Assembly (NCBI GenBank): GCA_964019425.1
Contig: OZ025786.1
Coordinates: 62,001-126,000, forward strand
Source: Flectonema sp. DT1601
Taxonomy: Eukaryota; Euglenozoa; Diplonemea; Diplonemida; Diplonemidae
DNA length: 64,000 nt
Direction: 5' to 3'
Part shown: positions 10,432 through 22,091 of the stretch, piece after piece
How the letters are laid out: each line of letters begins with the position of its first letter
How positions within the stretch are numbered: the first letter of the stretch is position 1
The notes under the pieces: model-generated
Database searches by the model: none
What the model saw: only the letters and a program-made list of their open reading frames with translations
What the model was told of the DNA's origin: nothing
Translations under genes and position numbers: made by a program

Positions 10432-11265
10432 CTAATGGTAAATTCGTTTCTTTACAAGAACTGATTTAGGTCTTCTCACAGCCTTCTCATGAGAATAATT
10501 AATAACAGAGTAGTAGTATTCCATCGCAGAGATCGACTGTGTTGGTGGAATCGGTGCGACACGTCCTCCCCGAGAAAGAAAATTAGCAACACGAGATTGC
10601 TGGTAATCAATGAGAAGAGATTCGTTATTTACTTTATTAGAAGTACGAGGCCTTCTTAGAGGAGATGATAAAAGTGAGTTGGTTGCAATTGGAAGTGATA
10701 ATTGTTTTGAACGTTTTATATCAGCTGTTTCGTTTCTAAGAACAGAATGAAGATTTCTGACAGCCTCCAAAAACAACGCCTCGTCTTGAGACTTTCTACT
10801 ACTCATTATTTTATTGTGTTCTGAGAGAACTACTCGTTTCTTTTTTTTATGGTCAGATTCTATATTTTTATATAAACTTTTTTGTTTCTCTTCTAATTGA
10901 ATTCGTGTTGCTGCTTCAGACCATTGCAGTCCATAAAGCTGTAGACCAAACCCAGTGACTACTTTAAATATAACATTTGTGTGAGTTGTAAAGTGATTCT
11001 TTATATCATCAAATTCCCTGCTCTCAGAAACTCGTAGTTTTCTCCGTTGAACTTCTTCTAATCGTTCAGACATTCTCGTTCCAGATCCGCTCTTTAATTT
11101 CGAGTGTTGCTTATGTCGATGTTTTCTTAGTGCTTTTTTATTTATCAAAAATTCACTTTCAGCTTTTTCTTGTTCAATTCTGTCTGTCTTGTCTTTTGGT
11201 TTTTCCCTACTCCTCCTCTCTCTTTCGTGTCGACGTCTTGTCTCAGCGAGGATTTCCCACTTCAT
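10432..11265 (-). CDS. Basic, charged protein, unknown function
   Basis: About 277 residues, strongly basic and probably helical at the N-terminus (ETRRRHERERRSREKPKDK, KKALRKHRHKQHSKLKSG). A more ordered centre follows (FKVVTGFGLQLYGLQWSEA), then a basic C-terminal tail (RRPKSVLVKKRIYH). ATG 11263-11265 is preferred because an acceptor-like CATGCAG precedes it. Single exon. The pattern fits RNA-binding, nucleolar or microtubule-associated proteins, but no family is recognised. It sits about 90 nt upstream (by coordinate, below) of the AlkB-like gene. Confidence 0.55.
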   Translation of the reverse strand: MKWEILAETRRRHERERRSREKPKDKTDRIEQEKAESEFLINKKALRKHRHKQHSKLKSGSGTRMSERLEEVQRRKLRVSESREFDDIKNHFTTHTNVIFKVVTGFGLQLYGLQWSEAATRIQLEEKQKSLYKNIESDHKKKKRVVLSEHNKIMSSRKSQDEALFLEAVRNLHSVLRNETADIKRSKQLSLPIATNSLLSSPLRRPRTSNKVNNESLLIDYQQSRVANFLSRGGRVAPIPPTQSISAMEYYYSVINYSHEKAVRRPKSVLVKKRIYH

Positions 11266-11356
11266 TATTATACAGACCTGCATGATGAGATATAATAAAT
11301 CAAAAAATTATAAATAGAAGAGGACAGTAAAACACTGACAAGTACTCGAGAGAAAG

Positions 11357-12100
11357 TTAACAACGATGGCATCCCAGTACAAGTGACATCCTGCTTAAGT
11401 TTGGCAGAAGTGGTTTCTGTTTGTCTTTAAGCGATACTCTGTGAGACCAGTTGTGTCTCACATCACCAGATAATAAAACAACTGAATTATCAATCATCGG
11501 AAATGGGATGACAGTTTTCTCATCCGAACTCTGCAAGTCAAACACCGCATCAGATCCCAAACTATAAATTAACGTCACCTCTCCATTAGCTTCGATATCT
11601 TTATGATATGGAAATGAAGGAGGTGGTGATTGAATAGATGAATAAATATTAAAAGTAAACCTCCACTGTAGACTCTCAGGTGGTCCAACTAATGCAATTG
11701 GGATATTTAAAGGATGCGTTTGAAGGACGTTCTTTATTAAAATGTTACTTACGAATTGAGGAATGTTGGAATTTCCCATAAAATATGACAGCTGGTGGCC
11801 CTCATCGCCGTATTTTTCAAAATGCTGCCCGTGAATCGTCTTCCCTGAGTCGACATCTTTTATAGAAATATTTTTGTAGAATCTCTCTACTTCTAAATTA
11901 TGATTCACACTCTTGTGGGATATTCTGTCGCTCAGATTACTCTCATTTCGTTCTCTAAGTTGATGATAAAGAGAAATAGCATTCCCCATCAACTCCTTTC
12001 GATCTTCCCCAGACAGCAATGAGTCAGTTTGATAAAAACCAGGTGGTACTGCAGACGGTAGTACAATCCTAGATAAACTAATACGAGTAAATCGAATCAT
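11357..12100 (-). CDS. AlkB-like 2-oxoglutarate/Fe(II) dioxygenase
   Basis: A 247-residue protein with the C-terminal half of an AlkB-family double-stranded beta-helix. The iron triad is visible as HxD (PYHKDIEANGEV, H166 and D168) and a distal His in GDVRHNWSHRV (H216 or H220). R237 in SRMSLVLGC is placed like the 2-oxoglutarate-binding Arg. AlkB homologues demethylate nucleic acids or hydroxylate proteins. The N-terminal 25 residues (MIRFTRISLSRIVLPS) are basic and hydrophobic and could be a mitochondrial presequence. An in-frame earlier ATG at 12145 is possible but adds an unlikely segment. The substrate is unknown. Confidence 0.7.
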   Translation of the reverse strand: MIRFTRISLSRIVLPSAVPPGFYQTDSLLSGEDRKELMGNAISLYHQLRERNESNLSDRISHKSVNHNLEVERFYKNISIKDVDSGKTIHGQHFEKYGDEGHQLSYFMGNSNIPQFVSNILIKNVLQTHPLNIPIALVGPPESLQWRFTFNIYSSIQSPPPSFPYHKDIEANGEVTLIYSLGSDAVFDLQSSDEKTVIPFPMIDNSVVLLSGDVRHNWSHRVSLKDKQKPLLPNLSRMSLVLGCHRC

Positions 12101-12958
12101 TATTTGTTTAACTGAAACAGAACAGAATTCATAGAAATTAAACACTTAGATTTGATGACCGTCTCGGTTCAGTTATGTTTCCCAAGAAACACAAACTATG
12201 AGAGACACGAAGAGGTTAGTATCGGAGGCTATAAACCTCCCGAAGATAGGAGATGAGGAGCATGAGATGGTTAGTTCCCTTATGAGGGGTCAGTAGGTAG
12301 GAACTTATTAGGGTGATGATAGTTTGACGATGTAGAAACAGTAAAACTTTATGATACCAAAATAAGTAATAAAGTTAAACCGAAAAATAACAGAAGATCA
12401 AGCTTCATATAGAATAGAAGCTAAAAAGCAAGGATAAAGGATTACACTACTAACGTACATAACTAAAATATTGTCAGTAAGTATCCAGAAACGTTAATCA
12501 AAAAAGGTTTACAAAAGAGAAGATTTCGGTAATTCGCTTTCTATCACTGTTTGCACCTGAGAAGGAAATACGATAAAAGAATAAGGCATTAACTAAACAA
12601 GCTGAGATCAACACAAACAAGTATCTACACTGTAGATGGGTGCAGATTACTTCCACTCGAGCAGGGATTGTGTCAGGCCCGTTTCGATTCGACCGGACAC
12701 TGGCGGGGGAAGGGCGGGTGGGGAATACCAGATGGGGTTGGGAGTCTGATAGAATATGACCCAGTCAAGGGAATAAGAACACTGCAATGCAATCAAATAT
12801 TAAATTCCAACTAACAAACACTTTTTGAGAGTGCGTGAGCGAACACACATCTACTTTCTGGAAACACCATCGAATAAAAGATAAAATTAAATACCTTGAA
12901 ATAAAACAAAGGGAACAACGCACACACACTAAAAACAACACTTATGTGATTTATGTCA
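12101..12958. other. Intergenic; right part duplicated at 14771-15148
   Basis: From about 12500 the sequence is nearly identical to 14771-15148, including a G-rich segment (GGCGGGGGAAGGGCGGGTGG). No gene is seen. The first 350 bp are unique. Confidence 0.7.
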
Positions 12959-14760
12959 CTACAAATTCCTTATACTCGTATGTAGTTCGTTCTTGTTAAT
13001 GGATGAACAATCTGTTAGGAAATTACTTCCAACGGATTCCACATTCATGAGGGTTAAATCCAAGGAAGTAAGTGAGGAACAATCATTTAGAAAATAGTTT
13101 CCAACAGTTGAAATATTGCTGAGACTTGATAAGTTCAGAGATGTGAGGGATGAACAATCATTTAAAAAATAGTCTCCAACAGTTGACACATTGCTGAGAC
13201 TTGATAAGTTCAGAGATGTGAGGGATGAACAATTATTTAGAAAATAGTCCCCAACAGTTGAAATATTGCTGAGACTTGATAAGTCCAGAGATGTGAGGGA
13301 TGAACAACTATATAGAAAAAAACCTCCAACAGCTGAAATATTGCTGAGACTTGATAAGTTCAGAGATGTGAGGGATGAACAATCATTTAGAAAATATTTT
13401 CCAACAACTGAAATATTGCCGAGACTTGATAAGTCCAGAGATGTGAGGGATGAACAATTACTTAGAAAATAGTGTCCAACAACTGAAATATTGCTGAGAC
13501 TTGATAAGTCCAGATGTGTGAGGGATGAACAATTATTTAGAAAGCAGTCTCCAACAGCTGAAATATTGCTGAGACTTGATAAGTGAAGAGATGTGAGGGA
13601 CGAACAATTATTTAGAAAGTAGGCTCCAACTGAAACATTGTTGAGACTTGATAAGTCAACAGATGTGAGGGACCAACAGTTATTTAGAAAGTAGGCTCCA
13701 ACAGCTGAAATATTGCTGAGACTTGATAAGTCCAGAGATGCGAGGGACCAACAGTTATTTAGAAAGTAGTCTCCAACAGCTGAAATATTGTTGAGACTTG
13801 ATAAGTCCAGAGATGTGAGGGATGAACAACTAGTTAGAAAATGATCTCCAACAACTGACACATTGCTGAGACTTGATAAGTCTACGGATGACAGTGAATT
13901 GCAATCTCTGAGGAAATAATTACCAACAGATGTGACGTATTGAAGACCAGGCAGACTGACCTTTATAACCTCAAAAGATGAGGATAAGAAATCATCTGAA
14001 ACGGTCGTGACTGAGGCTTCAGAGTTGCTGAATGAGATGTTCGTAACATCATCTGAGAACCACTCACTGTTAAACTGAAGACAGCCATCCACAGCGAATG
14101 TGGGAGTATCAAGGCACAAAAACCCGTCCTGATCCCGTTCTCCTCGTTGGAATGCCTTCGCTCTCTTTGCAGCATCTGTGAACCATTCCAATCCAAACAA
14201 GCGCACAACCGATGCATCCAACAGCGAGCCGTCCTCCACTCCGTACGACACCAGTCGACTACCTGCTCGAAGCCGCGATCCTGCGAGAGAAAGTTCAAGA
14301 AAGTCAGCATCGGTACCCCACTCATCAGCTGCAACCTGCAATGCATCCTTCACGAGCGACTCTCCGGAAGCTGTGAAAACAACGTCAGGGAATCCTGTGT
14401 CTGGAAACGTAACCGAGAGTTGCATTTTAACTCGCCTGAGTAACCTGCGAAATGTGAAGATGAATGTCTTGGAAGTATGATGAGATTAACGCGCGCAAAA
14501 CATATTTCCTCAAACAGACGTCTTCTTGTTTGTTGCACAATTTAGTCCCAACCTATTGAGATTAACACCACCGGGGGTATCTTCGCTGTTAAGTAAAAAG
14601 TGATAATTAAGTTTCGCTTTAAAAGAAGAAACAGACACGTGGCCGACTTCAGCTAAACAACACAGTGATTGGGGTGACAAGTTTTTCTGAGTCCACTCGA
14701 AACGACGAACTCTGAGAGGCAACATCTCAGATTGAAATCAAAGCATCCATCCATAGTGAA
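12500..14760. repeat. Left unit (A) of a tandem segmental duplication
   Basis: This unit contains the 3' flank, coding region and 5' flank of the first ubiquitin-like/LRR gene. The same order and sequence recur in 14771-18915, apart from an insertion and extra coding repeats in the second unit. The two copies of the 5' coding half differ at only a few bases, so the duplication is recent or homogenised. Confidence 0.85.
12959..14425 (-). CDS. Ubiquitin-like domain plus BspA-like LRR protein (copy A)
   Basis: A 488-residue single-exon protein. Residues 1-80 resemble a ubiquitin-like beta-grasp domain (MQLSVTF...ESLVKDALQVAADEWG...LSLAGSRLRAGSRLVSYGV). A linker contains GLEWFTDAAKRAKAF. From about residue 140 there are about 13 LRRs of 25 residues with the pattern SSLTSLDLSSLSNISxVGxYFLNNC, one Cys per repeat. 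One repeat is a codon short (NNVSVGAYF). BspA-like LRRs of this kind are common in protist surface or secreted proteins, but no signal peptide or membrane anchor is visible, so a cytoplasmic role linked to the ubiquitin-like head is equally possible. A close paralogue follows at 16861. Confidence 0.75.
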   Translation of the reverse strand: MQLSVTFPDTGFPDVVFTASGESLVKDALQVAADEWGTDADFLELSLAGSRLRAGSRLVSYGVEDGSLLDASVVRLFGLEWFTDAAKRAKAFQRGERDQDGFLCLDTPTFAVDGCLQFNSEWFSDDVTNISFSNSEASVTTVSDDFLSSSFEVIKVSLPGLQYVTSVGNYFLRDCNSLSSVDLSSLSNVSVVGDHFLTSCSSLTSLDLSSLNNISAVGDYFLNNCWSLASLDLSSLSNISAVGAYFLNNCWSLTSVDLSSLNNVSVGAYFLNNCSSLTSLHLSSLSNISAVGDCFLNNCSSLTHLDLSSLSNISVVGHYFLSNCSSLTSLDLSSLGNISVVGKYFLNDCSSLTSLNLSSLSNISAVGGFFLYSCSSLTSLDLSSLSNISTVGDYFLNNCSSLTSLNLSSLSNVSTVGDYFLNDCSSLTSLNLSSLSNISTVGNYFLNDCSSLTSLDLTLMNVESVGSNFLTDCSSINKNELHTSIRNL

Positions 14761-15148
14761 GGTTGTTGCTTCAAAAAAGGTTTACAAAAGAGAAGATTTC
14801 GGTAATTCGCTATCTATCACTGTTTGCACCTGAGAAGTAAATACGATAAGAGAATAAGGCATTAACTAAACAAGCTGAGATCAACACAAACAAGTATCTA
14901 CACTGTAGATGGGTGCAGATTACTTCCACTCTAGCAGGGATTGTGTCAGGCCAGTTTCGATTCGACCGGACACTGGCGGGGGAAGGGCGGGTGGGGAATA
15001 CCAGATGGGGTTGGGAGTCTGATAGAATATGACCCAGTCAAGGGAATAAGAACACTGCAATGCAATCAAATATTAAATTCCAACTAACAAACACTTTTTG
15101 AGAGTGCGTGAGCGAACACACATCTACTTTCTGGAAACACCATCGAAT
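14426..15148. other. Spacer between LRR paralogues, duplicated sequence
   Basis: Upstream flank of copy A, homologous to 18706-18915, then 14771-15148, homologous to the 3' flank of copy A at 12500-12869. No separate gene is supported. Confidence 0.7.
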
Positions 15149-15966
<818 letters not shown>

Positions 15967-15972
15967 AATATA

Positions 15973-16137
15973 AAATTGGGCGGTAAGTTGACATAATGTC
16001 TAACTCTCAACTCATAATTATCATCTCGTGGTGATGCCGACCCCTCGCGCTTCGCGCTCGGCGCCGGAATCCCCGCTCGATAATAATTAAACTGTTTCGA
16101 GTTGAATTATGTCAACTTAAGCATCCCCCCAATTAAT
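15973..16137. mobile_element. Foldback/hairpin element 2
   Basis: A second, shorter palindromic element. AATTGGGCGGTAAGTTGACA on the left matches the reverse complement of the right end (TTATGTCAACTTAAGC...AATT). Inner arms (CAACTCATAATTATC and GATAATAATT...GAGTTG) also pair, and a GC-rich centre (CGCGCTTCGCGC) forms the loop region. Almost the whole 165 bp can fold on itself. No ORF. Confidence 0.7.
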
Positions 16138-16143
16138 ACACAT

Positions 16144-16476
<333 letters not shown>

Positions 16477-16860
16477 CGAAGCCTAGGAGCCAAAAGCCAG
16501 GAAAAGCTCAACAGGGTAACAGTTATATCGCTACCAGCCAACAGTGAGACTCTCACAGACGATAAGGTACATGGAATAACCTGGATCAAATGACTACCTA
16601 AACCCACCGCCCACGCTGTTAGAGACGGCTGATAACGCCAATTTTCGTCAAACAGAGAGGGAGAACACGCCACATTAGATCAGAAAATAAGAAATAAGGT
16701 AATGATAAGAAAGAGAAATGATACTAATAAAATAAAATAAGACAGTTACACTAAAGGAAAGAGACGTTCTTTATCGAATAAAAGATAAATTAAATACCTG
16801 AAATAAAACAAAGGGAACAACGCACACACACTAAAAACAACACTTATGTGATTTATGTCA

Positions 16861-18705
16861 CTACAAATTCCTTATACTCGTATGTAGTTCGTTCTTGTTA
16901 ATGGATGAACAATCTGTTAGAAAATTAATTCCAACGGATTCCACATTCATGAGGGTTAAATCCAAGGAAGTAAGTGAGGAACAATCATTTAGAAAATAGT
17001 TTCCAACAGTTGAAATATTGCTGAGACTTGATAAGTTCAGAGATGTGAGGGATGAACAACTATATAGAAAGAAACTTCCAACAGCTGAAACATTGCTGAG
17101 ACTTGATAAGTCCAGAGATGTGAGGGATGAGCAATTACTTAGAAAATAGTCCCCAACAACTGAAGCATTGCTGAGACTTGATAAGTTCAGAGATGTGAGG
17201 GATGAACAATCATTTAGAAAATAGTTTCCAACAACTGAAATATTGCTGAGACTTGATAAGTCCAGAGATGTGAGGGACGAACAATTACTTAGAAAATAGT
17301 GTCCAACAACTGAAGCATTGCTGAGACTTGATAAGTTCAGAGATGTGAGGGATGAACAATAACTTAGAAAGTAGTCTCCAACAGCTGAAACATTGCTGAG
17401 ACTTATTAAGTCCAGAGATGTGAGGGATGTACAACCATATAGAAAAAAACTTCCAACAGTTGAAACATTGCTGAGACTTGATAAGTCCAGAGATGTGAGG
17501 GATGAGCAATTACTTAGAAAATGGTTTCCAACAACTGAAATATTGCTGAGACTTGATAAGTTCAGAGATGTGAGGGACGAACAATTACTTAGAAAATGGT
17601 TTCCAACAGCTGAAATATTGCTGAGACTTGATAAGTCCAGAGATGTGAGGGACGAACAATTACTTAGAAAATAGTGTCCAACAACTGAAGCATTGCTGAG
17701 ACTTGATAAGTCCAGAGATGTGAGGGACGAACAATTATTTAGAAAGTAGGCTCCAACAGCTGAAATATTGCTGAGACTTGATAAGTCCAGAGATGTGAGG
17801 GACCAACAGTTATTTAGAAAGTAGTCTCCAACAGCTGAAATATTGTTGAGACCCGATAAGTCAACAGATGTGAGGGACGAACAATTATTTAGAAAGTAGG
17901 CTCCAACAGCTGAAATATTGCTGAGACTTGATAAGTCCAGAGATGTGAGGGACCAACAGTTATTTAGAAAGTAGTCTCCAACAGCTGAAATATTGTTGAG
18001 ACCCGATAAGTCAACAGATGTGAGGGACGAACAATTATGTAGAAAAAAACTTCCAACTGCTGAAACATTGCTGAGACTTGATACGTCAACAGATGTGAGG
18101 GACGAACAACTAGTTAGAAAATGATCTCCAACAACTGACACATTGCTGAGACTTGATAAGTCTACGGATGACAGCGAATTGCAATCTCTGAGGAAATAAT
18201 TACCAACAGATGTGACGTATTGAAGACCAGGCAGACTGACCTTTATAACCTCAAAAGATGAGGATAAGAAATCATCTGAAACGGTCGTGACTGAGGCTTC
18301 AGAGTTGCTGAATGAGATGTTCGTAACATCATCTGAGAACCACTCACTGTTAAACTGAAGACAGCCATCCACAGCGAATGTGGGAGTATCAAGGCACAAA
18401 AACCCGTCTTGATCCCGTTCTCCTCGTTGGAATGCCTTCGCTCTCTTTGCAGCATCTGTGAACCATTCCAATCCAAACAAGCGCACAACCGATGCATCCA
18501 ACAGCGAGCCGTCCTCCACTCCGTACGACACCAGTCGACTACCTGCTCGAAGCCGCGATCCTGCGAGAGAAAGTTCAAGAAAGTCAGCATCGGTACCCCA
18601 CTCATCAGCTGCAACCTGCAATGCATCCTTCACGAGCGACTCTCCGGAAGCTGTGAAAACAACGTCAGGGAATCCTGTGTCTGGGAACGTAACCGAAAGT
18701 TGCAT
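16861..18705 (-). CDS. Ubiquitin-like domain plus BspA-like LRR protein (copy B)
   Basis: A 614-residue paralogue of the gene at 12959. The first approximately 195 residues (ubiquitin-like head, linker, first LRRs) and the last repeats are the same. The LRR array has about 18 units of 25 residues instead of about 13; the 126-residue difference is five repeats plus the codon missing in copy A. Repeats are shuffled relative to copy A, with higher-order blocks (for example the doubled pair encoding SGLNNISAVGDYFLNNCWS). The repeats contain DLSSLSN and a C-terminal Cys but no transmembrane segment. Expansion of a 75-bp coding minisatellite explains the difference. Function unknown; probably a ligand- or protein-binding repeat protein. 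Confidence 0.75.
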   Translation of the reverse strand: MQLSVTFPDTGFPDVVFTASGESLVKDALQVAADEWGTDADFLELSLAGSRLRAGSRLVSYGVEDGSLLDASVVRLFGLEWFTDAAKRAKAFQRGERDQDGFLCLDTPTFAVDGCLQFNSEWFSDDVTNISFSNSEASVTTVSDDFLSSSFEVIKVSLPGLQYVTSVGNYFLRDCNSLSSVDLSSLSNVSVVGDHFLTSCSSLTSVDVSSLSNVSAVGSFFLHNCSSLTSVDLSGLNNISAVGDYFLNNCWSLTSLDLSSLSNISAVGAYFLNNCSSLTSVDLSGLNNISAVGDYFLNNCWSLTSLDLSSLSNISAVGAYFLNNCSSLTSLDLSSLSNASVVGHYFLSNCSSLTSLDLSSLSNISAVGNHFLSNCSSLTSLNLSSLSNISVVGNHFLSNCSSLTSLDLSSLSNVSTVGSFFLYGCTSLTSLDLISLSNVSAVGDYFLSYCSSLTSLNLSSLSNASVVGHYFLSNCSSLTSLDLSSLSNISVVGNYFLNDCSSLTSLNLSSLSNASVVGDYFLSNCSSLTSLDLSSLSNVSAVGSFFLYSCSSLTSLNLSSLSNISTVGNYFLNDCSSLTSLDLTLMNVESVGINFLTDCSSINKNELHTSIRNL

Positions 18706-18949
18706 TTTAACTCGCCTGAGTAACCTGCGAAATGTGAAGATGAATGTCTTGGAAGTATGATGAGATTAACGCGCGCAAAACATATTTCCTCAAACAGACG
18801 TCTTCTTGTTTGTTGCACAATTTAGTCCCAACCTATTGAGATTAACACCATCGGGAGTATCTTCGCTGTTAAGTAAAAAGTGATAATTAAGTTTCGCTTT
18901 AAAAGAAGAAACAGACAAATCAAAAACAAATAGCGGCTGACTTTAGCTA

Positions 18950-19150
18950 AACCAGTGATTGACCCAATATGGTTGGCCGTTTTCCAGGTGAAGTCCTCTT
19001 CGATCCCGAAGTCTGCAAACATGGCAAGCCTTCGTGTGTATTTTTGATTGCACGTTGAAGAAATCTTGTGCAGGAAGTTTCTGTTTGTATATGTCTTATC
19101 GATGTTGAGATACTTTGCAAACTTAGCTTCCAACCAGTCGTCATCATGCT
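18950..19150 (-). pseudogene. Gene fragment, unknown
   Basis: The minus strand reads an open, non-repetitive segment (DWLEAKFAKYLNIDKTY, then NRNFLHKISSTCNQKYTRR, then FGIEEDFTWKTANHIGSI). It looks like real protein but starts after a stop and has no ATG-led context. It lies exactly where homology between the two duplication units ends. Probably a truncated gene or exon. Confidence 0.3.
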
Positions 19151-19971
19151 ATTTGAGACAGGGTCTCGCTGATATGAATGACACAATGCTTGTTACCGAG
19201 GAGTTGTTCGAAAAGGGCTGTGCAGCTTCGAATCCAACTGCCAGTAGAAACCCTGCTTCACTCTTATCATGGGGTGAAACTTTGACAATGTAAAAACAGT
19301 AACAACTTTAGGTATTAAAAACAAAATTCCTCCCATCATGGGGATTAAGGTTATCAATATAAGTGGCAACAGTCATATTGGCTTGTTGGCAGAGAATCGA
19401 ATATAATTCTTGCCGGAACTTGGTGGCCTCAAACACTCAGACACCGAACAATCAAGTGATTCCACGGCGTTGATCAGCTGTCTGCTTGGTTGCCAATCCG
19501 TTATTGAGCGTCTTTTCCTGTACATCCAGCCTCCTCTCATTGATCATACAGTTTTTATGCCCCTTTTTCTCTCCAGCCATCCTCGGCCACCCTGAACTTC
19601 TGTAGCTGCTGCTAGTGCTCTCATCAGTGTCAGTCAGTCATCTTCAGCTACGCAATTGAAGTTGTATTACTTGTAGATGGATGTCCCATGACTACCTCGT
19701 TAACTAACCATTACCTGTAGATGGATGTCCCATGACTACCTCGTTAACTAACCATTACCTTAAAAACTTAGTAACAACCCCTGATCCAGACTCTTCTGAA
19801 TTTCTCTTAAAAAACAGAACAATCAGAAAGTGTACCTTGCAATCAACCGAATCATCTCTGCTTCACGAGTGATCTATTGGTTGCACACCAGTTTTAATGA
19901 ATGATGTCAAAATTCCTAAAAGCAACAAGGAGTGCAGCTTCGGATGCAGTCTAGACGAGGATCAACTACAA
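19151..19971. other. Intergenic, 44-bp tandem duplication
   Basis: No gene. A 44-bp unit (TGTAGATGGATGTCCCATGA...) occurs twice in tandem at 19672-19759. A short motif shared with 12320 and 63855 (TTTGACAATGTAAAAACAG) lies near 19280. Confidence 0.7.
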
Positions 19972-21141
19972 CTAAGGAGTTCCCTTCTCCAATCGTTGTA
20001 ATAGCCAGTAGCCAGTGTGACCCCACCGAGGTATGAGGTGCGGTATTAAGAAACATGAACTCATGTTCACAACTACGGACTTCAGGAGCTCGGGTGGATT
20101 TGCAAGATTGACAATACCTGCTTTTATAAAACCAGCCATGATAGTATTTTTCGTAATGCTATCAAGGGCTGTCACTATCCACCCAATTTGCGGCCCTCGA
20201 ATGTTCTTCGTTTTTGTGAGCTCCTTCATCCATTTCGACATGGGTTCGGATTCAGGAGCTCCTTTGGGATCCTTCCTTTCGCATCGCTTGAAAGCGTTTC
20301 AATCAGCTTTTTGCTTGATTTTTTCAACTTTTCCTCCCGCTTGCACATCTGCTCTGTCAGCCACTCTCCAAAGGAAAAGCTTGATGCTTCTTTTGACGTT
20401 GGCCATGACAGTTAGATCGGAGATGAGAAGTCCATCCGCCTGACACCAGTACAACCTGATATTTGCTCCCTCAAAGCGACGAAGGACTTCCTCAGTTATC
20501 TGCTCCCTAAACTGGTCATATACTGCGAGGCCAGGGTGATCCGATTGGAGTCTCAGCTCCTGGCGTTTTTTAATAAAGTATGGGACTATTGCTCCGGAAA
20601 CCTTGAATGAGCTGATAGGAGTTCTGCTTCAGGCGCTACTTTCGCAGTGGTCCCACGACGGTGTCCAACCCTTCCGTTCCAGGAACTTGTAGGTCCATGT
20701 TACTTGTAGGGAACCGGAATCCACGCGTTCCGACGAATCACCTGCGCCAGTGAAGCAAACACACGGCAACCATAGGCACAGATATTCTCAATTAAATCGA
20801 GTACTTGCTTCCTCATCAGCGGTTAAGATGGTTGGTCTCCCACATTTCACAACAAAGAGCTTCATTGCCCTGCCTGCCGTGCCAACTGCTAATCTCTTCG
20901 TACGGTCCTTGTTGAAGCAGGCAATCGCCTTTGATACATTGGTGGCAGAGTTCACCATCTCACCAATGTTAAGCAACTCCTCCCTTGACCACTTCTCATA
21001 GCAGCGAGAGGTTTGTTGTTCTTTTACCCGCTCCTCTTTCTTTATCAAACCCAGCTCCACCTTGCTTACCGACGTCTTCAGCGGTTCAACAGGATCCCGT
21101 TTTTTCAAATATTGTGCACAGTGTGAAAATTTCATACTCAA
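19972..21141 (-). pseudogene. Decayed pogo/Tigger-like (DDE_1) transposase
   Basis: Minus-strand fragments in several frames resemble a DDE_1 transposase. The N-terminal part is at 21141-20788 (WSREELLNIGEMVNSATNVS and downstream). A central part near 20560-20390 reads PGLAVYDQFREQITEEVLRR, then VMANVKRSIKLFLWRV, matching the family's catalytic-strand and 'NKPFK' region. The C-terminal part at 20241-19972 (IRGPQIGWIVTALDSITKNT, then AGFIKAGIVN) matches the family's W...I..GF..AGI block. Stops and frame changes separate the parts, so it is not functional. No terminal inverted repeats were found by eye. Confidence 0.6.
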
Positions 21142-22091
21142 AAACTATCATTTTATAGTCAAAATGTGTACTTTAATACTTTTTTATAAAAATCCATCAT
21201 CTTTTTTATATCCAAAATTGTTATATTCCAAAAGATTTTATACACCATGTTATTTATGATTACGGTATAAAATTTTAGAAAGAAAAACTAATTTTTGATT
21301 TCAAAAATAATCAAAAAAAAATAAGTGAAAAAAAATGAAATATTTCTGGTTCGTAGCACACCACCACCACAGGGAGCACAGGGAGAGAAATACATACAAA
21401 TTGATAACAATCCTGATGATGTTGTAAGAAACCACAAGAAGAGAAGATCATTGTTTTTAACCACAAGATTCTATACATGTAGTTTAGACAGTAACTCCAG
21501 AGGTGTTTCTGATATCGTAAGGAGTAGAAGAATGGCCGACAGCTGTTCCTCATCAGAAGTGAAAGTAGCTGACCGACAGATCCAAAAACTTGTTCATCCT
21601 CACAGCGGTACGAGAAAACATATTTTATGTGGAAAAGTCACTGTCAAAAAAGAGTAATATCCCAATAGTGTAATTACGACTGTCAAAGTTGACACAAATA
21701 GTACACTTAAGTATCTATTACTTTTAGTTACTTTTAACGGTAAGATTGGCACGCAATTGCAATAAAATCCATAATAACAAAGTAAGATGACGTATCTTTT
21801 TGTATACTGGCTAGGTGGCTAGGGGGTTAATTTGATACTGTATTTTCAAGCTCAAAAGGAACAACAATTTCTCCGACAATCTTGACTGTCAGTAAAGGTG
21901 GCTAGGGGGGGAAAAATTCAACTCACAAACATAAATTATGGTTCTAATTATTAATTAAAACCATCTCATCTCAAGAAGTACAAATAGTCAACAGTTTATG
22001 GGAACGACGTTGAGAAACACGAAACATAAATTCCAATGAGAGCTAAAGAAAGGATCGTATAATTTGGTTTTAGAAAAATAAAATTGTGAAT
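21142..22091. other. Intergenic, nothing recognised
   Basis: Very AT-rich between 21130 and 21340. A plus-strand ORF at 21325-21657 has no recognisable domain and is probably chance. No other feature. Confidence 0.5.
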
